Positions 7,554 through 15,309 of a DNA stretch of 54,803 nt are shown piece after piece (position 1 is the first letter of the stretch; the number at the start of each line of letters is the position of its first letter). This DNA comes from Spirochaetales bacterium (GTDB lineage: Bacteria; Spirochaetota; Spirochaetia; Treponematales; Treponemataceae). Location: contig QKAR01000154.1 of assembly GCA_003246335.1 (NCBI GenBank), forward strand, positions 1 to 54,803, given 5' to 3'. A model generated the notes under the pieces. The model saw nothing but the letters and a program-made list of their open reading frames with translations. It was not told the origin of the DNA and made no database searches. The position numbers and the translations under genes are program-made.

Positions 7554-8027
7554 TTATTCGTCCAATTCGGGGATACGAAGCTTGAGGGTGTCGAGGAATT
7601 CGTCGCCGGAAACGCCTTCGCGCAGGCAGACGAATACGCAATTATCGCGGCCAGTGATCGACCCAAGAACCTCGTCGAGATTCATGCTATCAATGGCGCT
7701 CGCGACGACGTCGGAATGACCCGAATACGTCTTAATCACGACCATGTTACCGGAAAAATCGATTGAAATGTAACCGCGCAGAAAATCCTGCACGACCGTC
7801 TGTTCGGATTCCTGCCGCTCCTCGTCGCCGGGAAGCGTATACACATATCCATTATGGCCGTCGGAAAGCTTTCCGACCTTAAGAAGCTTCAGGTCTCGCG
7901 AGAGTGTGGCCTGCGTTACGGCAAAACCCTCACGGGACAGGTAGCCGAGTAAGGCTTCCTGTGACTCAATCCGGTACGTCTTTATAAGTTTCCGGATCGT
8001 TTTCAGTCGCGTCAATCGTTCTTTCAA
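7554..8027 (-). CDS. argR: ArgR-type transcriptional regulator
   Basis: A 157-residue protein of normal ArgR/AhrC length. The N-terminal winged helix contains TQATLSRDLK (residues 38-47), the family's DNA-recognition helix. The C-terminal half is the hexamer-forming, arginine-binding domain. At the ligand loop, where the family normally has Gly-Asp-Asp-Thr, this protein has Gly-Arg-Asp-Asn (near residue 130), so the first ligand aspartate is lost and effector binding may differ. The start appears to be TTG (8027), since no ATG or GTG lies in frame nearby and this start gives the usual MKxRL N-terminus. No arginine gene is in the window except argS 11 kb away. It is divergent from fapA across 58 AT-rich bases. 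Confidence 0.88.
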   Translation of the reverse strand: MKERLTRLKTIRKLIKTYRIESQEALLGYLSREGFAVTQATLSRDLKLLKVGKLSDGHNGYVYTLPGDEERQESEQTVVQDFLRGYISIDFSGNMVVIKTYSGHSDVVASAIDSMNLDEVLGSITGRDNCVFVCLREGVSGDEFLDTLKLRIPELDE

Positions 8028-8085
8028 TTTTTGGTACCACTAAAACCGAATAAATATACATATATCATGCATAAACTTTGGCATC

Positions 8086-9567
8086 ATGTCAAGGCGTCTT
8101 TCTGCCGATAACCAAGAGGGGGCGACGAAGGTGAGCGAAGCAGAATCGAAAGACGCGACGATTCTTTCAATTTATCAGGGCGATCAGCATGACGGTTACG
8201 CGGAAGTCACGATCGCCCCGGATTTTTCGCGCGCGACCGCAAGTTTTTTTCCTCCCGCTCCCGGAGGCTCGTTCTTAACGTATCAAGTCGTAGCCGCCAA
8301 ACTCGAGGAAGGCGGCGTCGTCTCAGGCGTCCTCCATGACGCGATCCAAGAGAAATTGCTCGCGGCGAATTCGAGCCAACAGGCCGTCAAAGACGTGCTG
8401 ATAGCGAACGGAACGCCGCCAATCCCGGAAATACCCGAACATTTCGTGCTGGGCAAGGATTTCGTCGATCGACGACCGGAAATTGACCCGAATGCGGCGA
8501 GAATCGACTGGCACTCGATCAGCGCTTTTAAAATCGTTCACGCGAAAGAGCCAATAGCCCGCCGAATTCCCAAATCCGAAGGAAAGACCGGAATAAACAT
8601 ACGCGGGGAGGAAATCCCCTTTCCGGTCAAGTCCGTTCAGCAACTGCAGGCGGGAGCGAACGTCATCGACCATGAGAAAGGATTATTCGCCGCAAAGGAT
8701 GGCAGGCTTTGCTTCAGCGCGAGCGGCGGCGTTTCGGTCGAGGAAGTGCTCGTGCTCAAAACGGGCGTCGACTTCACGACCGGAAACATCGCCTTCCCGG
8801 GCGACGTCATCCTGCAGGGTAAAGTCGCGGATGGCTTTAAGGTATACGCGGGCGGATCCATCGTTTCGAGCGAGGTCATAGACGCGACGGAAATCGTCTG
8901 TAAGAAGGATCTCGTCGCCCAATCGGGAATCGAGGGCGGGCAAACCGGCGTCGTGCGCGTCGGAGGATCCCTCACGGCGAAATACATACAAAATTGCAAA
9001 GTGGCCGCGCGCGGCGACGTTATCGTCTCCGGAAGCATCGTTCAGTCTAAAGTGTATTCGATGGGCATGATTCGGATGGGCGACACGGGAAAACTCGTCG
9101 GATGCGAATGCATCGTCATCGGCGGCGTGCAGGCCATGGACATCGGGAACGCGCGCGGGGCGAAAACTTACCTTAGGTGCGGAACCGATTTCACTATGCA
9201 GCAGGAACTCGACGTCGCAAACGAACGGCTCAAGGTTATCGCGGCGAAACTCCGCCAGGCCGAGGAAATGTATAAAGAAGAACCCCTTCCGGATATCGAG
9301 GCGTTCATCCAAGAGCTTCGAAAACGTCGCATGGAAATCACCGAAAGGATTCCCGCGTACTTAACCGCGATAGACAAAAACGACGCCGCCTTCGTAGAGG
9401 TGCGCGGCACGATGTATCCCGGCGTCGAAATCGAAATATGCCACGTATCATACACGGTTTTAAAGCAGCAAAAGCAGGTGATCCTCAGGCTCGATAAAAC
9501 CAAAGGCGTGATCGTCGCCGAGCCCTACAAAAAAGCCGACGGGAAAGCCCACCCTAGCGCATCGTGA
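8086..9567 (+). CDS. FapA/DUF342 family protein
   Basis: A 493-residue cytoplasmic protein. The central part (about residues 190-350) is a beta-helical run of short Gly/Val-rich turns (GDVILQGKV, GGSIVSSEV, GDVIVSGSI, GMIRMG) typical of the FapA/DUF342 family (PF03961). A coiled-coil region rich in Glu/Arg/Lys follows (370-420), then a small C-terminal beta domain. Members occur widely in spirochaetes and other flagellated bacteria and are annotated as flagellar assembly protein A. The exact biochemical role is unclear, and no flagellar gene lies here. TAAACT (8072-8077) lies 8 nt before the ATG and no Shine-Dalgarno site is present; a GTG at 8131 is an alternative start. The 3' end overlaps the convergent mutS2 by 14 bp. 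Confidence 0.85.
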   Translation: MSRRLSADNQEGATKVSEAESKDATILSIYQGDQHDGYAEVTIAPDFSRATASFFPPAPGGSFLTYQVVAAKLEEGGVVSGVLHDAIQEKLLAANSSQQAVKDVLIANGTPPIPEIPEHFVLGKDFVDRRPEIDPNAARIDWHSISAFKIVHAKEPIARRIPKSEGKTGINIRGEEIPFPVKSVQQLQAGANVIDHEKGLFAAKDGRLCFSASGGVSVEEVLVLKTGVDFTTGNIAFPGDVILQGKVADGFKVYAGGSIVSSEVIDATEIVCKKDLVAQSGIEGGQTGVVRVGGSLTAKYIQNCKVAARGDVIVSGSIVQSKVYSMGMIRMGDTGKLVGCECIVIGGVQAMDIGNARGAKTYLRCGTDFTMQQELDVANERLKVIAAKLRQAEEMYKEEPLPDIEAFIQELRKRRMEITERIPAYLTAIDKNDAAFVEVRGTMYPGVEIEICHVSYTVLKQQKQVILRLDKTKGVIVAEPYKKADGKAHPSAS

Positions 9568-12100
9568 CGATAGTCTTTCCGGTACCGCCGGCCTCCGGCA
9601 GGGCGAAATGAAATTCCTTAACGGCCGGGTAATGGGCGAGCATATCGTGAGCCGCCTGCTGAAGAATGCCATGGCCCTTACCGTGAACCACGGAAAATTC
9701 CTTTAAACCCTTCATTGACGCCAAATCAAGCTGACGCTGCAGCGCGCGCATCGCTTCCTCTTGCCTTAGGCCGAGCAAGCGGAGCTCGAACGCCGGAACA
9801 TCGTCGCCGGAAAGGTCCGCGACGACGCTCACCGTCGCTTTCTGCGCGCCCGGCGCCACGGGCACGGCGGATAACTCGTTTGCTTTTACCGTCATCTTAA
9901 GCGTCCCAACCGTGACGACCCACCGGTTGCCGCTCGCCGAACGAAGAATGGTCCCGCGCCGACGCGAAGGCCCGACATACACGTCGACGCCGGGCGCGAA
10001 GTCGGGAACGGAAGTCGGCTGCGCGGCGCTTGAAGCGCCGCGGGGAGCGGCTCTCGCCTTGCGCCCTACTCCCTCGCCGGGAACGCCGGAATCGGGCGCG
10101 ATCGACTCGAGGGCTGCGGTATCGGAGGCGAGTTGATCGCTCTCGGACCGCAAGGTCGATCGCTCGGCGTCGACTAAGGCGCCGAACTCGGCTATCCATT
10201 CTTTAACGCCGACGGTTTTATCGCGCGTAAGCTCGCCCTCGCGAAGCTCTCGCACGAGGTTTTCGAGCCGTTTCCGGCTTTCCTCAAGCAGATTGTCCAG
10301 ACGGCGGACGCCGCCTTCGCGCAGCTCCTGCTCACGCTGGCGAAGCTGCAAGTCCTTCAGGTCGACGCGTCGCCTTTTTTCCCTGATCTCCCGCTCCTCG
10401 TCGCGTTTTTCCTTTTCCAGGCGGTCTATTTCCTCGTGCTTGGCGGTAAGGCCGCGAATAAGGGCAGAAACGTCCGCGCGCTCTTCCTGCAAATACGAGC
10501 GCGCCCGCGCGACGATCGCGGGGGCAAGACCGTTGCGCGCGGCGATATCGAGCGCGTGGCTTTCCCCGGGAACTCCCATGAGGATGCGATAGGTCGGGGA
10601 GAGCGTGGTCTGGTCGAAATCGACCGAGGCGTTCACGCACGACTCATGCGTGTAACCGTAATTCTTGAGTATGCCGTGGTGGGTCGTCGCGAGCACGGTT
10701 GCCCCGCGCTCAAGGAGCGCGTCCAGGACGGCCATCGCGATGGCGCTCCCTTCTTGGGGATCGGTCCCGCTTCCGAGCTCGTCAAGGAGAACGAGACTCC
10801 GATCCGTCGCGCTTTCGAGAATTTCGGCGACGTTTTTCATATGGCCGGAAAACGTCGAAAGCGACTGATCGAGGGATTGCTCGTCGCCGATATCGCAGCC
10901 GACGAAATCGAAGATAGGGAGCGCCGTGGGATCGGCGGCGGGGACCGGCCAACCCGATTGGTTTATGAGGGCGAAAAGAGCCGCCGTCTTAAGGCTGACC
11001 GTTTTGCCGCCGGTATTCGGCCCGGTGATTATGAGCACCCGCGCGGGCGGAGTAAAAGCCAAGTCGATCGGGACGGCGCGGTCTTTCAGGAGGGGATGGC
11101 GCGCCTGCCGGAGCTTAATGGCCGGCGGGCTCTCGGGCGCGGCGTCGGGCGCGCGATCGCGGGCGAAACAACAGCGATTCGCGGCGCCCCACGAAGCCAC
11201 CGCGCGCTGACCGTCGTGGAAAACCATGCGCTCAAGGCCGAGCTCGAGGTCGGCGTGAAGCGGCGCGATTCGGGCCGTCAACTCGCGGAGAATTCGCGCG
11301 ACTTCCCGCGAAAGGCGATGTTCCTCGGTGACGAGATCGTTATTGCGGTCGATGACGTCCTCCGGCTCGACGTAGACGGTTTGGCCGGACTGGGAAACCT
11401 CGTGAACGATGCCTCGGACGCGGCCACGGAAATTCGCGCGAAGGGCGATGACTTGGCGCCCGTCGCGAATCGTCGGAAGGTTCGACTGCAAGGCGCTTTT
11501 CATGATGTCGTCGGTCAAGTATCGGTTCACGAGCCGATCGATATCCTGCCGGATTTTTCGTATCGACTCCTTGATGGCGCGCAGCTCCGGCAAGTCGCGA
11601 AGCTCGCCCGAGCGATCGATAATCCTGAAAATCGCCTCGGACACCGGCGAAAGGTCTGGAATCGCGAGCGCCGACTCGATAAGCGCGCCGTCAAGGGAGT
11701 CAAATCGTCCAGTGCCCGCGCCTGCTCCCAACGCGAGAGAATCGCGCCGTCCGGAGGCGGTTTGGCTTTCGCGCGATGACGCCCAAGAGCGCAGGGCGTC
11801 CGCCGCGTCGGCGAAAAGGCCGAGCGAGAGGAATTCATCCATGACGAGGGAAGCGCCCTCGACCGTGAGGCGGGGCAAGCAAGGGCGAATGGGCGGCCAG
11901 GCGGAAAAGGCGGGAGGCCGCTCGGAAGCGAGCGCCGCCAACCACGCTCCGGCGAGGTTTTTTCGGCGCGAGACTTCGGCCGGGTCCGCCGATGGCCCGA
12001 TGAGGGAAAAAGATTCTCGGCCCTCCTCGCTGAGGCAAAAGCCCGCGATCTGGTCGCGTATGCGCCCGTATTCTAGGGCGTCCAACGTTCGTTTGTTCAT
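9554..12100 (-). CDS. mutS2: MutS2 family ATPase
   Basis: An 848-residue cytoplasmic protein. The order is the core/lever domain, an ATPase with Walker A TGPNTGGKT, signature STFSGHMKN and Walker B LVLLDELGSGTDPQEG, a long charged coiled coil, and a C-terminal Smr domain with the VVHGKGHG motif near residue 810. MutS2 proteins act against homologous recombination or rescue collided ribosomes, depending on the species. The Smr domain lacks the usual LDLRG at its start: the aligned residues read LRLLG, losing the acidic residue linked to nuclease function. The start is the ATG at 12100, 10 nt after the rsgA stop; the frame opens 14 codons earlier but that would overlap rsgA. Last gene of the zinc-ribbon/murI/rsgA/mutS2 run. 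Confidence 0.93.
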   Translation of the reverse strand: MNKRTLDALEYGRIRDQIAGFCLSEEGRESFSLIGPSADPAEVSRRKNLAGAWLAALASERPPAFSAWPPIRPCLPRLTVEGASLVMDEFLSLGLFADAADALRSWASSRESQTASGRRDSLALGAGAGTGRFDSLDGALIESALAIPDLSPVSEAIFRIIDRSGELRDLPELRAIKESIRKIRQDIDRLVNRYLTDDIMKSALQSNLPTIRDGRQVIALRANFRGRVRGIVHEVSQSGQTVYVEPEDVIDRNNDLVTEEHRLSREVARILRELTARIAPLHADLELGLERMVFHDGQRAVASWGAANRCCFARDRAPDAAPESPPAIKLRQARHPLLKDRAVPIDLAFTPPARVLIITGPNTGGKTVSLKTAALFALINQSGWPVPAADPTALPIFDFVGCDIGDEQSLDQSLSTFSGHMKNVAEILESATDRSLVLLDELGSGTDPQEGSAIAMAVLDALLERGATVLATTHHGILKNYGYTHESCVNASVDFDQTTLSPTYRILMGVPGESHALDIAARNGLAPAIVARARSYLQEERADVSALIRGLTAKHEEIDRLEKEKRDEEREIREKRRRVDLKDLQLRQREQELREGGVRRLDNLLEESRKRLENLVRELREGELTRDKTVGVKEWIAEFGALVDAERSTLRSESDQLASDTAALESIAPDSGVPGEGVGRKARAAPRGASSAAQPTSVPDFAPGVDVYVGPSRRRGTILRSASGNRWVVTVGTLKMTVKANELSAVPVAPGAQKATVSVVADLSGDDVPAFELRLLGLRQEEAMRALQRQLDLASMKGLKEFSVVHGKGHGILQQAAHDMLAHYPAVKEFHFALPEAGGTGKTIVTMR

Positions 12101-12110
12101 GCGATTTTTC

Positions 12111-13067
12111 TCAGTCCGCCCAATTACCGGTTTCGAGCTCATCCTTGATCCTCTGCCAGCTTTCGTACCGCTGCTCGTGGATGACGCCCGCGTACACGGC
12201 CTCGAGAATTTTGCAGCCGGGCTCGTTCTCGTGCGAGCACGACATGCCCCAGGAGCAAGAGCCGACTAACGGTTCCATTTCGCGAAAATACAGGGCGAGG
12301 TCTTTCGCGGATATATCGTGAAGCACGAAACGGCGCACGCCGGGCGTATCGATCACCGAGCCGCAAAGGCCTTCCGCGTTCGCTGGTAAGTGATACAGTG
12401 AGCCCTTCGTCGTCGTGTGCGTTCCCTTGCCGTATTTTTCCGAGAGTCCCCCGGTTTTGAGCGCGAGACGCGCGTCGACCGCGTTGAGAAGGCTCGACTT
12501 GCCGACGCCGGACTGGCCCACGAAGGCCGATACTTTGCCCGCGAGGAGGCCGCGCAACTCTTCCAGGCCCAAGCCCGAGCGCACCGATGCGCGTACGACG
12601 CGATACCCGAGACGGGCCCAGTCAGAAATCCGGTCCTCGCAATCCTCGTCCGAACCCAGGTCGATTTTGTTCAGGAGGATAATCGGCTCGACGTGCTCCG
12701 CGTCCGCTTGAATAAGCGCGCGGTCGACGAATCGGGGGCGAAAATCGGGCTCGGCCGGGGTTGTCACGATGACGGCGTAATCGAGATTAGCCGCGAGAAG
12801 CTGCGGGGCGTTACCTTTTTGGTTCCAGCGCACGAAACGGTTTTTCCGGGGGAAAAGAGAGACGATTTGGCCTCGACCCGCGTCGTGGGAATCTTCGGAA
12901 AAGTCCACGAGGTCTCCCGGCGCGAGCGGATTGTAATACCCCTCGCTTTCGCGCAGTATTTTACCCTTAATCACGCAAAGGCGCACCGCGCCGCTAGAGT
13001 CCTCGATCTCGAACTGATTATTCGTTCCGCCCAACACGAGGCCCTCGCTCAAACGCGTCCCCTCCAT
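12111..13067 (-). CDS. rsgA: Ribosome small-subunit-dependent GTPase A
   Basis: A 318-residue circularly permuted GTPase. The order is an OB-like N-terminal domain, G4 NKID (about residues 135-138), then G1 GQSGVGKSS (about 190), a switch region with GKGTHTTT, G3 DTPG, and the C-terminal zinc knuckle with Cys residues in SCSWGMSCSH and PGC. RsgA binds the 30S subunit and couples GTP hydrolysis to late maturation of the decoding region. The cysteine spacing and the GKGTHTT segment are normal for the family. The start overlaps the end of murI by 19 bp, and mutS2 follows 10 nt after the stop, so translational coupling in one operon is likely. Confidence 0.95.
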   Translation of the reverse strand: MEGTRLSEGLVLGGTNNQFEIEDSSGAVRLCVIKGKILRESEGYYNPLAPGDLVDFSEDSHDAGRGQIVSLFPRKNRFVRWNQKGNAPQLLAANLDYAVIVTTPAEPDFRPRFVDRALIQADAEHVEPIILLNKIDLGSDEDCEDRISDWARLGYRVVRASVRSGLGLEELRGLLAGKVSAFVGQSGVGKSSLLNAVDARLALKTGGLSEKYGKGTHTTTKGSLYHLPANAEGLCGSVIDTPGVRRFVLHDISAKDLALYFREMEPLVGSCSWGMSCSHENEPGCKILEAVYAGVIHEQRYESWQRIKDELETGNWAD

Positions 13068-13882
13068 TCCATGCCGAATAAGCCGGCGTAAGTTCGATAT
13101 CGATCGTTCGCCGTCGGCGTCAGATCATCCGTGACGTATAACGCGGGAACTTCGACGCCCGGACGCGGAGGAACCAGGCTCAGCGCGCGCTGAACGACGC
13201 CGTTAAGGGAATCGATAACGGCGATCTCGGGACCGGCGACCTCGGCGATCTCGTCGCGCACGTGCAAAAAATGCGTGCAGGCAAGCACGATCGCGTCGGC
13301 TCCCGCTGCGCGAAACCGCTCGACAGACGGCCGTACCGCGTCTAGCCGAACGCGGCGCGGCGCGGTGAGCAGCTCCCGCTCAACGCGGGAAACGAGCACG
13401 GAGTCCCCAATGCGCACGAGATCGCAATCGCCCGCGAATTCCGCCGCGAGCGAGTCGACGTAGGGGTCGCAAACCGTGCGTTCCGTCGCCAGAAGTCCTA
13501 TCTTTCGCGTCACGGAAAGCGAGGCGGCGAGCTTGATCGCGGGCACCGTGCCGACGAAAGGCACGGAGAAACGGGCGCGCAACGAGGGAAGCGCCGCGAC
13601 GGACATCGTATTGCAGGCGACGACGATCACTTCGGGGGAAAAACGCTCGATAATCCGGGAGACGGTATCGGAGGCGAAGGCGATCACCTCGTCGCGTTTT
13701 TTCTCGCCGTACGGGAAATGGGCCGTATCGGCGACGTACACGCAGGAAGCCCCGGCTACGCGCGCGTGGAGTTCCGCGAAGTACGGAAGTCCGCCCGTGC
13801 CTGAGTCGAGAAAGGCGTACTGATACCGCGCGCGCGCGACATGCGTCTCGGGGGCGGGCGAAAAATCAGTTAAACAGCGCAT
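13049..13882 (-). CDS. murI: Glutamate racemase
   Basis: A 277-residue cytoplasmic enzyme converting L- to D-glutamate for peptidoglycan. The two catalytic cysteine regions are present: VVACNTMS in the first half and LACTHF in the second, together with the entry DSGTGGL and the PYGEK loop. D-glutamate is needed for the murein stem peptide, so the enzyme should be essential. The frame is open for another 166 residues upstream, but that part is low-complexity Arg-rich and overlaps the zinc-ribbon gene. The ATG at 13882 gives a normal length and overlaps the zinc-ribbon stop by 17 bp. Within the family the first motif is usually D[ST]G[VI]GG; here it is DSGTGG. Confidence 0.93.
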   Translation of the reverse strand: MRCLTDFSPAPETHVARARYQYAFLDSGTGGLPYFAELHARVAGASCVYVADTAHFPYGEKKRDEVIAFASDTVSRIIERFSPEVIVVACNTMSVAALPSLRARFSVPFVGTVPAIKLAASLSVTRKIGLLATERTVCDPYVDSLAAEFAGDCDLVRIGDSVLVSRVERELLTAPRRVRLDAVRPSVERFRAAGADAIVLACTHFLHVRDEIAEVAGPEIAVIDSLNGVVQRALSLVPPRPGVEVPALYVTDDLTPTANDRYRTYAGLFGMEWRGRV

Positions 13883-14147
13883 CGAAAGCCGCCTTTCCCG
13901 AGGGTTTCGCGCCGAGCGGCGCGTGATCCGAGCGAAACGCTGGGTTGAACTGAAAGGAATCGCAGAAGTTCGCGCGTTCTTTATCGGACACGGCGTCATC
14001 GACGCGCTCTGCGCAATCGTGGTAACCGCCCGGCGACCAAAACCTGCAGTTTTTGCACGAGCGCGCGTCCGCGCCGCATGAGGGACAAACCGCCGATCGA
14101 GCGACCGGCGCGGGAACAGTAATGGCCTTTCCGCATTTCCAGCACAT
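13866..14147 (-). CDS. Small zinc-ribbon protein
   Basis: A 93-residue protein beginning MCWKCGKAI. Two CxxC pairs (CWKC and CPSC) form a classic zinc ribbon. They are followed by a second cluster with CKNC, a Cys in HDC and a Cys in NFC around RFWSPGGYHDCAE, probably a second metal site. This two-part arrangement is a conserved bacterial small-protein type that I have no function for. The frame opens twelve codons further up, but the ATG at 14147 is chosen because TATGAT lies exactly 6 nt upstream. It opens the murI-rsgA-mutS2 run by a 17-bp overlap with murI and is divergent from the pentapeptide-repeat gene, sharing its promoter DNA. Confidence 0.7.
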   Translation of the reverse strand: MCWKCGKAITVPAPVARSAVCPSCGADARSCKNCRFWSPGGYHDCAERVDDAVSDKERANFCDSFQFNPAFRSDHAPLGAKPSGKAAFDALFN

Positions 14148-14153
14148 CGCGAT

Positions 14154-14194
14154 ATCATAACCCATTTGACCAAAAGCGCGCAATGACCTACAGT
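14154..14194. promoter_or_regulatory. Interleaved divergent promoters, both leaderless type
   Basis: Plus strand: TTGACC (14166-14171), 17 nt, TACAGT (14189-14194), then 6 nt to ATG 14201. Minus strand: TTGCGC (14178-14183), 18 nt, TATGAT (14154-14159), then 6 nt to ATG 14147. The two -35 elements lie inside each other's spacers, so the promoters occupy the same DNA face region and probably exclude each other. Confidence 0.65.
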
Positions 14195-14200
14195 GAACGC

Positions 14201-14728
14201 ATGTTCGATCAAGCGCGCCCCGTCGCGAGAGAGCGGCTCTTGGAAACCCTCGCCGCGGAACGGGAAATCAACAGTCTCGATTTCGCGGGAATGGCGTTCG
14301 ACTCGCTCGACCTTTCGGGCAAGGTTTTCATCGGCTGCAGGTTTTCGCGGGCCACGTTCACGAACGTCAATTTCGAGCACTGTCGGCTGCGCATGTGCTT
14401 TTTCGACTTTTCGGTCTTTAACCGATGCTCACTCCGCGAGTGCGACATCCAGTTTTGCAGTTTCGCCGGGGTTCGCATCACCGACTCATCCTTCGGGAAT
14501 TCCGACCTTTTGCACGATAATTTCAACGGCATTCTCGCGAGCAACACCTCGTTCGCCGACTCGGACCTGTACAATTCGCGCTTCGTCATGGCGTCCCTCA
14601 AGGACGCCTCGTTTCAAAACTGCAATCTCAAGAAAACGATGTTTTGCCAAACGACGCGCGAGCGCGTATCGTTCAAGTCATCGAACACGAGAGAGGCGAT
14701 TTTCGCGAAGGGAGAAAATCCCGAATGA
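14201..14728 (+). CDS. Pentapeptide-repeat protein
   Basis: A 175-residue protein made almost wholly of A(D/N)Lxx-like pentapeptides with phenylalanine at the centre of many turns (MAFDSLDLSGKVF, ATFTNVNFEHC, CSLRECDIQFC, NSDLLHDNF, DSDLYNSRF). These build a right-handed square beta-helix that mimics DNA in the gyrase-protecting Qnr/MfpA branch; most members have no known role. There is no signal peptide. An earlier ATG at 14183 exists, but TTGACC-N17-TACAGT places transcription start at the ATG of 14201. The stop overlaps the start of the MBL-fold gene (ATGA), so the two are translationally coupled. Confidence 0.85.
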   Translation: MFDQARPVARERLLETLAAEREINSLDFAGMAFDSLDLSGKVFIGCRFSRATFTNVNFEHCRLRMCFFDFSVFNRCSLRECDIQFCSFAGVRITDSSFGNSDLLHDNFNGILASNTSFADSDLYNSRFVMASLKDASFQNCNLKKTMFCQTTRERVSFKSSNTREAIFAKGENPE

Positions 14729-15309
14729 AAATATATTACCACTTCTCCCGCGAGGGATTCTCGAACGAATACTTGGTCGGCAACTGCGAGACCGGCGAGG
14801 CGGTCATCATCGATCCCGGCGTGATGAACAGCGAGCTGCTCGGGCAGATCGAGCGCAACAAGTTTAAGATCGACGCGGTCCTCGTCACCCACAACCACGA
14901 AAGCCACCACAGCGGGCTCCAGACCCTGCTGAAAATTTATTCGCCGCGCGTGTACGCCGCCGATTCTGAATTAAAGGGAAAAAAGACGGTTCTGCTCCAG
15001 GGAGACGGAACTTTCACCGCGGCGGGTTTCTCGATACGCTACTACGCGGTACCGGGCCATTCGCCGGACTCGCTCATGTTCCAGATCGAAAACGTGGTGT
15101 TCGCCGGAGACGCGCTTTCCGCTGGAAGGCTCGGAACGACGAACAACGTCTACGGACGGCGAAATCTCCTCGCCCACCTCAAGACGAAGCTGCTGTCCAT
15201 GAATGACGAAATCGTCGTCATGAGCGGCCACGGGCCTCCTTCGACCGTCGGGGCCGAGCGGCTGTTCAACGCCGAACTCATGGAAGCGGCGTCAGTCAAA
15301 GAAATATAG
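14725..15309 (+). CDS. Metallo-beta-lactamase-fold protein with altered metal motif
   Basis: A 194-residue cytoplasmic protein with the compact MBL fold of the glyoxalase-II-like branch. Metal-site positions are His56-Asn-His58-Glu-Ser60-His61, His112 (PGHSPDS), Asp129 (FAGDAL) and His169 (GHGPPS). The family motif is H-x-H-x-D-H; here the aspartate that binds the second zinc is Ser60. His61 and the bridging Asp129 remain, so a one-metal enzyme or a displaced site is possible. The ATG overlaps the stop of the pentapeptide-repeat gene and has GGGAG upstream. Its 3' end overlaps the convergent HEGFH lipoprotein gene by 18 bp. Substrate unknown. Confidence 0.85.
   Translation: MKIYYHFSREGFSNEYLVGNCETGEAVIIDPGVMNSELLGQIERNKFKIDAVLVTHNHESHHSGLQTLLKIYSPRVYAADSELKGKKTVLLQGDGTFTAAGFSIRYYAVPGHSPDSLMFQIENVVFAGDALSAGRLGTTNNVYGRRNLLAHLKTKLLSMNDEIVVMSGHGPPSTVGAERLFNAELMEAASVKEI

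Noticed and set aside
8041-8090. ARG-box-like operator between argR and fapA
   Set aside because: An 18-bp imperfect palindrome near 8067-8084 matches at only about 12 of 18 positions and lacks the TGAAT core; AT-rich spacer can give this by chance.
10436-11779. Long 447-codon frame opposite mutS2
   Set aside because: Arg/Gly-rich antisense shadow of a clear MutS2 with intact Walker motifs; high GC opens such frames.
13883-14380. N-terminal extension of MurI by 166 residues
   Set aside because: It overlaps the zinc-ribbon gene fully, is Arg-rich, and MurI from 13882 has normal length and a canonical start.
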